From contig MWBZ01000001.1 of the NCBI GenBank assembly GCA_002069765.1, forward strand, positions 62,001-126,000: a stretch of 64,000 nt of DNA, read 5' to 3'. This stretch comes from a bacterium ADurb.Bin243. Lineage in GTDB: Bacteria > Muiribacteriota > UBA9980. Shown here piece by piece: positions 49,305 to 58,345 of the stretch. Under the pieces are notes generated by a model. That model did no database searches, was not told the DNA's origin, and saw nothing but the letters and a program-made list of their open reading frames with translations. Both the position numbers and the translations under genes were made by a program. The number at the start of each line of letters is the position of its first letter. Within the stretch, counting starts at the first letter, position 1.

Positions 49305-49371
49305 CGGCGAAAAACGCCGCCCGAAGATACGGGCGTGCCGCAATTAAACGCGCCGGCCATGCGGCCGGCGC
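49305..49371 (+). other. Three consecutive hairpins after asnS
   Basis: CGGCG-A5-CGCCG (49305-49319), CGCCCG-6-CGGGCG (49318-49335) and GCGCCGGCC-4-GGCCGGCGC (49350-49371). The first two share bases 49318-49319, so they may be alternatives. None is followed by a T run. The third ends 9 bases before the ribosome site of the next gene. Possible terminator/attenuator region or simply GC-rich spacer. Confidence 0.5.
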
Positions 49372-49389
49372 CACATTACGGAGGCAAAA

Positions 49390-49722
49390 ATGAAGCTCGA
49401 CTTCAACAGAGTATTTCAAATTTTAGTCACTATCGTTCTTATTTACGTAATTTTAATTTTAAACACGCTTTATCAGGGAAAGCCTTCGCTCGCCCAGGGC
49501 GGCTCTTCGTCTTACGTTTCACAGGCGCCTGAAGTTCCGACTTTTCCGGTTAAAATAACCAATCTGGAACAGTTCAGCCCGAAGTTCGTTTCGGCTTTTT
49601 CCGTCAATAAAGAAAACCAGTTCGTCGTAGTCGACAACCTCAACAGAAGCATAGTTTTTTATGAAATCACATGGAACGGCCCTACGGCCTCGATACAGGT
49701 AAAGGCCAACACGGGCTTTTAA
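49390..49722 (+). CDS. Small membrane-anchored protein, unknown
   Basis: 110 residues: one N-terminal membrane segment (about 9-27), a Ser/Gly/Pro-rich linker, and a C-terminal strand-rich part (FVVVDNLNRSIVFYEITW). The pattern suggests a small secreted or anchored domain. No family recognised. Ribosome site GGAGGCAAAA is good. It lies after asnS and 10 bp before the propeller gene, with which it is likely co-expressed. Confidence 0.75.
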   Translation: MKLDFNRVFQILVTIVLIYVILILNTLYQGKPSLAQGGSSSYVSQAPEVPTFPVKITNLEQFSPKFVSAFSVNKENQFVVVDNLNRSIVFYEITWNGPTASIQVKANTGF

Positions 49723-49732
49723 CCGCTGAATT

Positions 49733-50869
49733 ATGTGCAAAAAAAGAAAAATCAATTCATTAACTATTTTAAATAAAACGCGGGGTTACGGCGCTTCGCG
49801 CTCGAAACTCAAAAACGGGTTTTACGCGCTGATTTTCGCCGGCCTTATGGCCGCGGGTTTAGCGGCGGCGTTTTTCTTCGCCGCACCGCAGCCGCTCGCC
49901 GCGTCTATAAACTCCCTCGCCGGTTTTTCATCCGACGTAAACGATTACACGTTCGAATTTTACGACGCCGACAACGGGCTCGTCAACCCTTATATAACGG
50001 CCCTTACCGGCGACGGCAAAGGCGCGTTGTACGTCGGGACCTGGAGCGGCGTAATGAAGTTCGACGGCTCTATTTTCTCAAAAATAGAAGGCGCCGGCGG
50101 AAGAGTAGAAGGCGTAGCGCCCCAGTACATCAGCGCGCTTTATTACGACACGCCTTCGGAAACGCTCTGGATAGGCTCTATGTTCAACAAGAACGCCGGG
50201 CTTTTCAAGTACCGCGGCGGCCACTTTACGAGGTACTCCGCCATCGACGGCCTGCCGTCCGACAACATCAGCTCTATCTGCGCGAGCGGCGGCAAAATTT
50301 ACGCGGGAACCTGGGGAGGCGGCGTCGCCGTTTTCGACCAGAACCGCTTCGAAACGCTGTCAAAGAAAAACGGCCTGTCCGACAACTATATAAGCTCTCT
50401 TGCATATAGCGAAAAAACCTCTTCGCTCTGGGCCGGTTCTAAATTCAGCGGGGCCAATCTTATAAAAGACGGAAAAATAACGGTGATGGACGATCACACC
50501 TCGACTCTCGTAAATAATTACGTCCACCGCATAGTCATCGATGAAGCCCAAAACACCGTTTATTTCGGAACTTCCGGCGGAGTTTCAAAGTTCAACGGCG
50601 CCGCATGGCAGAATATAATAACCGGGCCTGACGCGCTGTGCAACAATTTTATAAAAGACATCCACATAAGCAATTCCAAATCTTACGACAAAGCCGTATT
50701 GTATTTCATGTCGGCCGGAGATTTATCGATTTCTTGCGACAACGCTTTTTACAACATCAATATAAAAAAATTGAGCGGCCGCGACCTGGAACTGAACGCG
50801 GTTTACGCCGACGACAATTATATTTACTTAGCTACAGACAGGGGGTTGTGTAAAATTGGCAGAAGATAA
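49733..50869 (+). CDS. Membrane-anchored beta-propeller protein (two-component-regulator-propeller repeats)
   Basis: 378 residues. A basic N-terminus and one membrane segment (about 30-52) precede repeats of the type GLPSDNISSICASGGKIYAGTWGGG, five or six in number, as in the sensor half of hybrid two-component proteins. Here no kinase part is present, so it is a stand-alone propeller outside the membrane. Ligand unknown. It overlaps the following TPR gene by 14 bp. The start is not strongly marked by a ribosome site. Confidence 0.83.
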   Translation: MCKKRKINSLTILNKTRGYGASRSKLKNGFYALIFAGLMAAGLAAAFFFAAPQPLAASINSLAGFSSDVNDYTFEFYDADNGLVNPYITALTGDGKGALYVGTWSGVMKFDGSIFSKIEGAGGRVEGVAPQYISALYYDTPSETLWIGSMFNKNAGLFKYRGGHFTRYSAIDGLPSDNISSICASGGKIYAGTWGGGVAVFDQNRFETLSKKNGLSDNYISSLAYSEKTSSLWAGSKFSGANLIKDGKITVMDDHTSTLVNNYVHRIVIDEAQNTVYFGTSGGVSKFNGAAWQNIITGPDALCNNFIKDIHISNSKSYDKAVLYFMSAGDLSISCDNAFYNINIKKLSGRDLELNAVYADDNYIYLATDRGLCKIGRR

Positions 50870-51422
50870 TAAAAGCGCATTTAAAATACCTCGCAAAGAG
50901 GTCAATGTAATGAAAAAGCCCAAGGAGCCGCTCGGCGTGGTTGTGGTAACCGAAAAATACCGCATAGTCGGCGACGTGCATCTAACCGAAAACACCAGGC
51001 TCTCCGATATGCTCAATATCGACACCAGCAAAAAAGATTTCATCCCCATCACAAACGCCAGGATTTACTCCGCTATGGATGAAAAACTGCTGTTTTCAAA
51101 AGATTTTCTTTTAATAAACAGGCAGTTCATAATTACGGTTTACGTCGAGGAGAGCTCTTATAAACAGATAAAAGAAGTCATTTCGGTGGCTTCCACTCTT
51201 ATTTCCCAGCGGCAGTTCGACGACGCCATAATAGAAGCCAAACGCGCTCTGAATATCAACAACAGCGACCCGGAAGCGCATTTCGTTCTGGGCATCGCGT
51301 TCGCAAAAAAAAGCATGCTTTCGGAAGCATACGAAGAATTCAAGCTGGCTTCGGCTTTCGCGCCTAAAAATTCTGAAATCGAACACCGCGCTATGGAAAT
51401 GATGGCGAAAATCAACATATAA
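50856..51422 (+). CDS. TPR protein with conserved N-terminal domain
   Basis: TTG 50856 follows GGGGGTTG and overlaps the propeller gene by 14 bp. 188 residues: a strand-rich N-terminal domain (about 20-95; YRIVGDVHL, FIPITNARIY) then one or two TPR-like repeats at about 115-188 (AHFVLGIAFAKKSMLSEAYEEFKLA). No signal peptide or membrane segment. Another HTH-TPR protein at 55972 has a similar repeat, so this lineage uses short TPR adaptors. Function unknown. Confidence 0.8.
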   Translation: MAEDNKSAFKIPRKEVNVMKKPKEPLGVVVVTEKYRIVGDVHLTENTRLSDMLNIDTSKKDFIPITNARIYSAMDEKLLFSKDFLLINRQFIITVYVEESSYKQIKEVISVASTLISQRQFDDAIIEAKRALNINNSDPEAHFVLGIAFAKKSMLSEAYEEFKLASAFAPKNSEIEHRAMEMMAKINI

Positions 51423-51463
51423 GGCTTAAACGCCAAACCCGTTCGCGGCCGGCGGCTGAACGC

Positions 51464-52108
51464 TTAACTTTTTTCAGCCGCCGACAGCTCTTCGGCCATT
51501 TTATTTAATTTGACGATATCGGCCACGTAGTTCCTGCATGACGCGTAATTTGACGCCGTGGCGTAAAACGGCGACCTGCCGGCCGCATGGGCCGAGCTAA
51601 TTTTATCTATGTGTTTTTTTATCGCCGGGCAAATATAATCCAGCAGAGGCCCTTTTTCGAACACCCCGGCCCGGGCCGGCAAGTATTCATAATCGATCCA
51701 CTTCGAATCTATTCCCGCCATTTTTTCGTCGGAGCCGCTGATATAAATCTTTGAATCGGCAAACTGGCTCATCAATTCTACGCTTTTCGGCTTACCGCTT
51801 TCGCAGATAATTTCTAAATATATGCAATAATTTTTATTTATGAAAACAAAAACGGTTTCGCCGAGTTTTTTTGTTTCGTCAGCGGCGCTTTTTTCAAGAA
51901 TGCAAAGCCTGTCGAATCCGGCGAGCCCCAGATATTCAAAGCACGGCAGAAGCATGCCCGCAGCCGCCGGAATGCGCGCCGCGCAATACTCTTCATATTT
52001 TTCGCCTGAGCGCTTATAGCCTTCCACCTCGAATTTATTTCTACGTGTAAAGAAAAAGTTGAACGCTATCGCGAACAGCAAAAAGGAGGCGAGAATATAA
52101 TTGATCAA
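51464..52108 (-). CDS. Single-membrane-segment protein, unknown
   Basis: TTG at 52108 (- strand) after GGGAG. 214 residues with one N-terminal membrane segment (about 3-20) and a soluble cytoplasmic-looking domain: strand-helix pattern with FVFINKNYCIYLEIICES in the middle, then a Cys/Tyr-containing C-terminal helix. I recognise no family. It sits 25 bp downstream of the GNAT gene on the same strand, so both may be one transcript. Confidence 0.7.
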   Translation of the reverse strand: MINYILASFLLFAIAFNFFFTRRNKFEVEGYKRSGEKYEEYCAARIPAAAGMLLPCFEYLGLAGFDRLCILEKSAADETKKLGETVFVFINKNYCIYLEIICESGKPKSVELMSQFADSKIYISGSDEKMAGIDSKWIDYEYLPARAGVFEKGPLLDYICPAIKKHIDKISSAHAAGRSPFYATASNYASCRNYVADIVKLNKMAEELSAAEKS

Positions 52109-52133
52109 AACGAATCTCCCTGGTTCTAAAGGA

Positions 52134-52697
52134 TTAAATTTTTTTATTCATTATAAGCCTGTCGCGGCCCGAACCGTAATAATCTTTAACGCTTTCACTT
52201 ACCGAATAGCCGTTTTTACGGTAAAAAGCCGCGGCGCGCAAATTATCTTCCGCCACGCTCAAATCTATGGCTGAAATTAAGTAATCGAGTCGCAGGGCCT
52301 TTTCGCAACGGTTTAAAAACCATGAAGCGGCGCCGCGCGAGCGAAGTGCTTCATCGACGTAAAATCCGAAAAGATGCGCATGGCCGCGATCGGAAAAAGA
52401 CCTTATAAACTCTGCGGCGCCGTAAACCCGGCGGCGGCCGTCGAAATCGAAACCGGCTGGCGGGGCTGCCGTTTCAAGCTCTTCGAGCGGCGAGGTTTCA
52501 AGTATTTTAAAGCCGCCTGAGCCGTTATCGGGCGGCGCGAAAGTTAATTCGAGAGTGAACAGTTTGGCGTAATGCGCTAAAGGCTGCAGCGTGTACGCAT
52601 TAATTGCGGACTCGCCCATGACGAGATTTTCGATAGCTTCGAGTTCGCTTAATTTACCCGGCGGAATATGAAAATTTTCTACTACGGTTATCCACAT
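52134..52697 (-). CDS. GNAT-family N-acetyltransferase
   Basis: 187 residues. The acetyl-CoA site is visible: strand HLFGFYVDEALRSRGAASWFL with RxxGxA, then DLSVAEDNLRAAAFYRKNGY. The N-terminal half is less typical and may form the acceptor site. Substrate unknown. Its start region overlaps the -35 box of the divergent lipoprotein gene (52795), so the two genes share a 97-bp control region. Confidence 0.85.
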   Translation of the reverse strand: MWITVVENFHIPPGKLSELEAIENLVMGESAINAYTLQPLAHYAKLFTLELTFAPPDNGSGGFKILETSPLEELETAAPPAGFDFDGRRRVYGAAEFIRSFSDRGHAHLFGFYVDEALRSRGAASWFLNRCEKALRLDYLISAIDLSVAEDNLRAAAFYRKNGYSVSESVKDYYGSGRDRLIMNKKI

Positions 52698-52702
52698 TTT
52701 AA

Positions 52703-52731
52703 TTGACCTTTTTATAAAAAAATGATATACT
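52703..52731 (+). promoter_or_regulatory. Extended -10 promoter for the lipoprotein gene
   Basis: TTGACC (52703-52708), 17 bp, TGATATACT with the -10 hexamer at 52726-52731. Confidence 0.75.
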
Positions 52732-52794
52732 CGCTAAGATTTTAACATAATCCGGATAAGCTTTTCAAGATTATTTTTAACGAGGTAACATAGA

Positions 52795-53361
52795 ATGCCA
52801 GACAAAACCAATATCAGACTTATATTCATTTCTTTTGCGCTTATTTGCCTTTGCCTTTTTGCGGCCGCATGCATCAATACCCGTTCGGCCGACGCGCGCG
52901 TCACGCTTTTTCTCACTATGGTCAAATCGGGCAATTTCAAAGACGCGCTTACATACGTCGATTCCAAACCGTTTACGAAATCGGTCCTGAAAAAAATAGC
53001 CATGCTCCCCGATGCGGCCCTGCTGGAAATCCTTAAATTATCAAAAGTCGCCGACGAAGTTAAAAACGGTTTTTTAACCAACAGCGAAGCGAAAATGAGC
53101 GAATTGAAAAAAAGCATACAGGAGCTGATGGCGAACGATCCTAATATCGTCGAAATGACCCTCAAAGAAATGTCGGCTCACATACAAAACAAGGACATCG
53201 ACGTAATCGCCCAGAATCTCGGCGAATCGACGGGCGAAGTGCATGTGCGCTTCAGCGAAACCGGCGTCCACAGCGAAGTCATAGTGTTTTATGTAGCCAG
53301 GATAGAAAGCCAGTGGCAAATATCGGCCATGGAAGAAATAATAACCGGTTGGATTTATTGA
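52795..53361 (+). CDS. Lipoprotein of unknown function
   Basis: 188 residues with a lipoprotein signal (lipobox AAAC at about 22-25). The body is alpha-helical with a strand-rich C-terminal end (GEVHVRFSETGVHSEVIVFYVARIESQWQI), a shape common in DUF4878-type and SnoaL-like proteins where a helical part precedes a curved sheet. No catalytic motif recognised. Own promoter at 52703-52731; cysK follows 22 bp later and may be read through. Confidence 0.75.
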   Translation: MPDKTNIRLIFISFALICLCLFAAACINTRSADARVTLFLTMVKSGNFKDALTYVDSKPFTKSVLKKIAMLPDAALLEILKLSKVADEVKNGFLTNSEAKMSELKKSIQELMANDPNIVEMTLKEMSAHIQNKDIDVIAQNLGESTGEVHVRFSETGVHSEVIVFYVARIESQWQISAMEEIITGWIY

Positions 53362-53383
53362 TATAATAAAAGAGGATCCGAAC

Positions 53384-54310
53384 ATGAATATAACAGCTCC
53401 CATTTTATCGCGCATAGGCGCAACTCCTATAATGCGAGTTTTAAAAGATAAAGCCGAAACGGCCGGCAGAAAAATATTCGCCAAAATAGAATCGGCCAAT
53501 GCCGGATTTTCCGTCAAAGACCGTATAGCCGCCTATATGATCAAAGCCGCCATAGCCGAAAAAAAGATAAACGAAAACACGGTGGTGGTGGAACCCACGT
53601 CCGGAAATACCGGGATCGGCCTCGCGCTCGTATGCGCGGCCCTGAAAATCAAGCTCAAACTTGTAATGCCGGAAACGATGACTATAGAACGCCGGGCCGT
53701 ATTAAAGCACCTCGGCGCCGAAATCGTCTTAAGCGAAGGCGCTAAAGGCATGCGCGGAGCCATAGAAACCGCTAAAGCCATAACCGAAGAAAACCCCGGC
53801 GGATATTTCATGCCGCAGCAGTTCGAAAATCCAGCCAATCCGCAGGCGCACCGTGAAACGACCGCGCCGGAATTTCTCAATTTCATGAACCAGTATTCAA
53901 TCAAGCCGCACGCTCTGGTTTTTGGCGTGGGCACGGGCGGAACTCTTACGGGCGTTTCCGAGGTAATAAAAAAGGCATACCCCGATGTTATGATTTGCGC
54001 CGTAGAACCCGAGGCTTCGCCGGTTTTATCTGGAGGCGCACCGGGCGCGCATAAGATACAGGGCATAGGCGCCGGCTTCGTTCCAAAAATATTAAACGTT
54101 TCCATCATAGATAAAATAATAAAAGTAAGCAATGAAACCGCTTTCGAATATTGCAGGGCGCTGGCTTCCAGCGAAGGCCTGCTGGCCGGCATTTCATCGG
54201 GCGCGGCGGCCGCGGCGGCCTGCGAAGCGGCAAAAGCCCTTCCGCACGGTTCTAACGTATTCACTTTATTTCCAGATTCCGCGGAGCGCTATCTTTCAAT
54301 ACTCCAATAA
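53384..54310 (+). CDS. cysK: Cysteine synthase (O-acetylserine sulfhydrylase)
   Basis: 308 residues of the fold-type-II PLP family. K45 in FSVKDRIA is the PLP lysine; PTSGNTGIGLA binds the substrate carboxylate and GTGGTLTG the cofactor phosphate. The ending (FPDSAERYLS) is standard. It makes cysteine from O-acetylserine and sulfide. No cysE is near. It shares no obvious link with neighbours. Confidence 0.95.
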   Translation: MNITAPILSRIGATPIMRVLKDKAETAGRKIFAKIESANAGFSVKDRIAAYMIKAAIAEKKINENTVVVEPTSGNTGIGLALVCAALKIKLKLVMPETMTIERRAVLKHLGAEIVLSEGAKGMRGAIETAKAITEENPGGYFMPQQFENPANPQAHRETTAPEFLNFMNQYSIKPHALVFGVGTGGTLTGVSEVIKKAYPDVMICAVEPEASPVLSGGAPGAHKIQGIGAGFVPKILNVSIIDKIIKVSNETAFEYCRALASSEGLLAGISSGAAAAAACEAAKALPHGSNVFTLFPDSAERYLSILQ

Positions 54311-54379
54311 TTAAAGAACGATTTTAATACTTTTTCCATTTTAAATTTTGATTTATTAACGGAAAGGCTGGTACTATTA

Positions 54380-55975
54380 ATGAAAGTCATTATTAAAGAA
54401 ATGTTCCGCCGTCGCGCAGGCATAAGGCCCTGCGCAGCCGTCGCTCTCGGCGCGGCCTGCTTATGCCTGGCGTTTCTGCTTATGACGGGCGCGGCATTGG
54501 CGCACGAAGAGCTCGGCTCCGACGAAATACTTATAAAAGTCCTGCACACCAACGATACTCACGCCCACGCAGACAGCCACGTAGTCAATTATAATAACGC
54601 TACGGATGAAGTCGGCGGCCTGGCGCGCCTTACCGCTTTCGTAAAGTCCGTGCGGGCGGCCCACAAAAACGTTTTGCTTCTCTCGGCCGGCGACGTCTTC
54701 CAGGGCACGATGTTTTTTAATTTCTTTAAAGGCCTTGCCGACTATGAATGCATGAATATCGCCGGGTTCGACGCGATGTGCCTGGGCAACCACGAGTTCG
54801 ACGAAGGCCCTGAATGGCTTTTGAAAGCCCTCAACAACGTTAAATTTCCGGTAGTCAACTGCAACGTGATTTTCGGCGGCACATATAAAGGCGCTTCAAA
54901 AGCGATCAGCCCCTATATTATCAAAGGGACGGGCGGTCTGAAAATAGCCATTATAGGCGTTCTTACTAAAGAGCTCTTCACTCTTGTAAACGTGAAAAAT
55001 CTCATAGATATTAAAGTGAGCGATCCGGTAGAAGCCGTTACTCCGATAGTAAAAAAATTAAGGCCCGAAGTCGATATGATACTCATTTTATCCCATATGG
55101 GCCTCAAAGAAGACCTGGAGCTCGCTGAACTCGTAGAAGACATAGACCTGATCGTCGGCGGCCACTCGCATTCGATGCTGGTTTCGCCCGTGGTATTACG
55201 CACGTCCAAGGGAAAACAGGTAGTCATAAACCAGGCCTTTGAAAAGGGCGAATATGTGGGCGAAGTAGATATGGCTTACTCCAGGGCCTCAAAAAAATGG
55301 CGCCTGGTCGAAGGCCGTCTTAACAGAATGGATAAAAACATTCCAAAAGACACGCAAGTCAATGAGATCATTTCCAGATACGGCGAAAAAATAGCCAGAG
55401 AAGTCCGTATAGAAATCGCCGAAACCCTCACGCCATTAATAGGCGACAAAGACTCGGTAAGGGCCCATGAAACCAACCTGGGCAATCTTATAGCCGACGC
55501 CATGCAAAAGCACTCTCAGGCCGATATAGCCGTCATAAACGGCGGCGGCATACGCAACGGAATCGCCAAAGGTAAAATAACCATAGAAAACTGCGTAAAC
55601 GTATTTCCTTTCAGCAATACCATAACGAAACTCACCGTAAAAGGCTCCACATTACGCGAGGCATTTACCATGATCGCCAAAGCGCGCATGAAAGGCACCT
55701 GCGGCTGTTTTCTTCACGTATCGAAAGGCGTGAAGGTTAAATACAGCGAAGGCAAAGTCGTAGAGCTTTCTTTAAACGGCCAGCCCATAAATGATAACAA
55801 TCTTTACACGATCGCCATGAGCGATTTTACCGCCGCCGGCGGCGACGGTTTCACCATGTTTTCTTCAGTGCCGGAGCGCTTCAGCGACGGCGTAAAAATA
55901 AACGACGTTTTAGTCGAATATGTAAAAAATTTAAAAACAATCAATCTCGAAGCGGAAGGGAGAATCATTCAATGA
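54380..55975 (+). CDS. 5'-nucleotidase/2',3'-cyclic phosphodiesterase (UshA family)
   Basis: 531 residues with a signal peptide (cut near ALAHE). The metallophosphatase domain shows LHTNDTHAH, SAGDVFQGT, GNHEFDEG, ILSHMG and GGHSHSML. The C-terminal nucleotide-binding domain has NLIADAM, INGGGIRNGI and SDFTAAGGDGF. Such secreted enzymes release nucleosides and phosphate from nucleotides. Ribosome site GGAAAGG. The last 4 bp overlap the next gene. Confidence 0.94.
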   Translation: MKVIIKEMFRRRAGIRPCAAVALGAACLCLAFLLMTGAALAHEELGSDEILIKVLHTNDTHAHADSHVVNYNNATDEVGGLARLTAFVKSVRAAHKNVLLLSAGDVFQGTMFFNFFKGLADYECMNIAGFDAMCLGNHEFDEGPEWLLKALNNVKFPVVNCNVIFGGTYKGASKAISPYIIKGTGGLKIAIIGVLTKELFTLVNVKNLIDIKVSDPVEAVTPIVKKLRPEVDMILILSHMGLKEDLELAELVEDIDLIVGGHSHSMLVSPVVLRTSKGKQVVINQAFEKGEYVGEVDMAYSRASKKWRLVEGRLNRMDKNIPKDTQVNEIISRYGEKIAREVRIEIAETLTPLIGDKDSVRAHETNLGNLIADAMQKHSQADIAVINGGGIRNGIAKGKITIENCVNVFPFSNTITKLTVKGSTLREAFTMIAKARMKGTCGCFLHVSKGVKVKYSEGKVVELSLNGQPINDNNLYTIAMSDFTAAGGDGFTMFSSVPERFSDGVKINDVLVEYVKNLKTINLEAEGRIIQ

Positions 55976-56436
55976 AAGAATATATGAACAATATCGAGCT
56001 CGCCGAATATCTCGGAGTGGATGAAAACACGATCAAAAATTTTTTTCCGGCCCCTCCTTCGTTCAAGCTCGGAGAATTTGAAAAATACAAAAGAAGCGAC
56101 GTCGACAGATGGGTCGACGAACTCAATAACGAGCAGGCCGAGCAGAAGATGATAATCGCGGAAACCAACCTTGAAAAGGCTAAAATCAAGCTTCGTGAAA
56201 AGGAATATGAAGAAGCCAGCAAACTGGCGCGCGAATCTATACTTCAGAACCCTAAAGCTCCCGACGCTCATTTTATTTACGGCATAATACTTGTCAAACT
56301 CGAAAAATGGGCCGACGGCGAATTCGAGCTCAGGAAAGCCTATAAATTAAATCCCAAGGCCGACTGGCGCGACGAAGCGACATACCAGATTTCTTTGTGC
56401 CAGAAAAGCCTCGGCACATATTACGCCAAAGAATAA
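55972..56436 (+). CDS. HTH (excisionase-type) protein with TPR tail
   Basis: 154 residues. The N-terminal 45 residues look like an excisionase/MerR-type winged helix (NNIELAEYLGVDENTIKNFF); the rest is a coiled segment and one to two TPR repeats (AHFIYGIILVKLEKWADGEFELRKAYKLNPKA). HTH plus TPR in one short protein is unusual. The ATGA overlap with the nucleotidase gene means they are co-translated. It could be a regulator that responds to a protein partner, but that is inference. Confidence 0.75.
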   Translation: MKEYMNNIELAEYLGVDENTIKNFFPAPPSFKLGEFEKYKRSDVDRWVDELNNEQAEQKMIIAETNLEKAKIKLREKEYEEASKLARESILQNPKAPDAHFIYGIILVKLEKWADGEFELRKAYKLNPKADWRDEATYQISLCQKSLGTYYAKE

Positions 56437-56445
56437 ACATATAGT

Positions 56446-56474
56446 TTGACATATATTTTTCGATATGATAAAAT
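56446..56474 (+). promoter_or_regulatory. Sigma-70 promoter
   Basis: TTGACA (56446-56451), 17 bp, TAAAAT (56469-56474), about 70 bp before ATG 56544. Confidence 0.85.
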
Positions 56475-56543
56475 TAGGTTTATTCAAAACATGACTACAC
56501 AAAAAGTAAAAAAAATTTTTATATAATGTTTGGGGGATTAATA

Positions 56544-57347
56544 ATGAAAGTAAAAATTTTAAAGTCGTTGGCGCTGGCGATAGCGTTGTTATTTATAGCG
56601 GGCTTTAACGGAAGCGTTTCGGCCGAAGAAAAAAAAGCGAAAGCGCCTGCAAAAAAAGCCGCTAAAACTGAAAAGAAAGCGCCGAAAGCCGATAAAAAAG
56701 CGGCCGATTCAAAGAAAGCCGCTGAAGAAGCCGAATTAAAAGCCATTTACGACCAGAAAATGATCGACGCGGTCAAACTTTTTTCACAGAAAAAAAGCGA
56801 ACTGTCTAAAAAAACACGCGCCGAGCTCGAAGATATTTTAACCATATCCGCCACGCAGGCGCGCGAAGGAAATTATGAAGACGCTATTTTCGTAATAGAA
56901 GAAATCGAAACTGTGCTTTCCGGCCGCGGCAAGCAGACAAAAAACATCAAAGTAGAAGACGCTTCCACCGGAGAAGTCAAAAATTACCAGTTCGACGTCA
57001 ATAAAGAAAATAAAGTAGTTTCGGCTAACGATGCGGACGCTTCCTCAGCTCCCGCCGTAGAAGAAGAAAGCGCCGAAGCTTCGGCTTCCACGCCGCCGGA
57101 CGGAAAATTTTCGTTAGAAAGGCTTTCCGCCGAAGAGCAGAAGCTATATAAAGACCTGGTAGAAGTCCTGCCTATCGCCGAATTCGAGTTCAATAAAAAG
57201 AAAGACCCCGATACCGCCAGACGCCTGATGCGTCTCAGAAGGGTTTTCTATACTCTCAAGAAAAAAGGCATGGGCCATGAAGTCGACGAACAGATAATCA
57301 ACGAACTTATCGTCGAAAACAAAAAAAGCCCTAAAAAAAGCAAATAA
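56544..57347 (+). CDS. Secreted Lys/Ala-rich protein, unknown
   Basis: ATG 56544 follows GGGGG by about 10 bases; an ATG at 56526 lies upstream of that site. A signal peptide (cut near VSAEE) is followed by a low-complexity Lys/Ala/Pro region (about 30-70) that could contact peptidoglycan or other polyanions. Two helical regions (about 75-125 and 185-265) are joined by an acidic Ser/Ala linker. No family recognised. Monocistronic, with a strong promoter. Confidence 0.75.
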   Translation: MKVKILKSLALAIALLFIAGFNGSVSAEEKKAKAPAKKAAKTEKKAPKADKKAADSKKAAEEAELKAIYDQKMIDAVKLFSQKKSELSKKTRAELEDILTISATQAREGNYEDAIFVIEEIETVLSGRGKQTKNIKVEDASTGEVKNYQFDVNKENKVVSANDADASSAPAVEEESAEASASTPPDGKFSLERLSAEEQKLYKDLVEVLPIAEFEFNKKKDPDTARRLMRLRRVFYTLKKKGMGHEVDEQIINELIVENKKSPKKSK

Positions 57348-57479
57348 AGTAAACTTACCATCCATCTGACGCTCTTTGTTTTGCTATAATTATTATACCG
57401 AAGGCAAAAGGAAAAAATCCTTAGCCGTTTCAGGCATAATTAAAAGATATCACTAATAACAGGCGAGGTGTTGCTATAA

Positions 57480-58289
57480 ATGAAAAAATGCCCTAACTGC
57501 AATGAAACCGATCTTATCGCTCAAAAAATATCCGCAAGCGTAGAAGTCGACGCTTGTCCTAAGTGCGGCGGCGTGTGGTTCGAAAAAGGCGAAGTAGGCG
57601 ACTTCACGAATTTCGCCAAAGACATTCCCGATATAGCCCGTCTCGCCAAAGAAGCTAAAGCGAGCGCAAAAAAATGCCCGCAATGCCTTATTAGCATGAA
57701 AGAAATGAAATACACGGGCTCTTCTCAGCTCATGATAGACTATTGCGAAGCCTGCAACGGCGTATGGTTCGACGGCGGCGAATTGGGCGAACTAAAAAAC
57801 ATAGCGGGCAAGCTCGAAGACGTAAAGCTCAGAATCAGCCGCGAGGTATGGAACCTGCGTTTCAGCCTTCATCAGCGAAGCGCGCTGACCTGCCCTAAAT
57901 GCAAAGAAAAAACGCTGCACACTTTCAATACTTCCGAAGGCGTCACCGTAGATTTATGCGATAAATGCCGCGGAATGTGGATGGACAGGGGCGAAACCGC
58001 CAGGGCCGCCGAGCTGGAAACCGATTTCCCCGACTACAGGGCCGTGGCCCAGACCGCGGTTTTAACGTCTTTAGTCTGCCCGAGCTGCTCCAATAAGCTT
58101 CACACGATGAAATACTCTCCCAAAAGCGATCTTATGATCGAGTACTGCCAGAAGTGCGGCGGCATGTTTTTAGACGCGGGCGAAATGGCCAAAGTCGAAA
58201 CGATCAGCGCAAACGCCGAAAGCGCCGGCAAAAAGCTCGTGCGCTGCCTTAAGCAAATGCACGACGAAGGCTACGTAAAGTTAATGTAA
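57480..58289 (+). CDS. Protein with four TFIIB-type zinc ribbons
   Basis: 269 residues made of four copies of a zf-TFIIB unit: CPNC..CPKCGGVWFEKGE, CPQC..CEACNGVWFDGGE, CPKC..CDKCRGMWMDRGE and CPSC..CQKCGGMFLDAGE. Units one and two, and two and four, share more than the others. The family usually has one or two units; four is long. No signal peptide. Likely a protein- or nucleic-acid-binding cytoplasmic protein; actual role unknown. An extended -10 promoter (TGCTATAAT at 57382-57390) lies upstream; ribosome site AGGCGAGGTG. Confidence 0.88.
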   Translation: MKKCPNCNETDLIAQKISASVEVDACPKCGGVWFEKGEVGDFTNFAKDIPDIARLAKEAKASAKKCPQCLISMKEMKYTGSSQLMIDYCEACNGVWFDGGELGELKNIAGKLEDVKLRISREVWNLRFSLHQRSALTCPKCKEKTLHTFNTSEGVTVDLCDKCRGMWMDRGETARAAELETDFPDYRAVAQTAVLTSLVCPSCSNKLHTMKYSPKSDLMIEYCQKCGGMFLDAGEMAKVETISANAESAGKKLVRCLKQMHDEGYVKLM

Positions 58290-58345
58290 TAAATATAAAA
58301 CCGTTTTATAAAAACATTCGCTATTTTTAAGCGGGAGGATGTCTT

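Noticed and set aside
55972-56120. Excisionase-like HTH as a sign of a prophage
   Set aside because: No integrase, phage genes or attachment repeats nearby; the same chain continues into TPR repeats.
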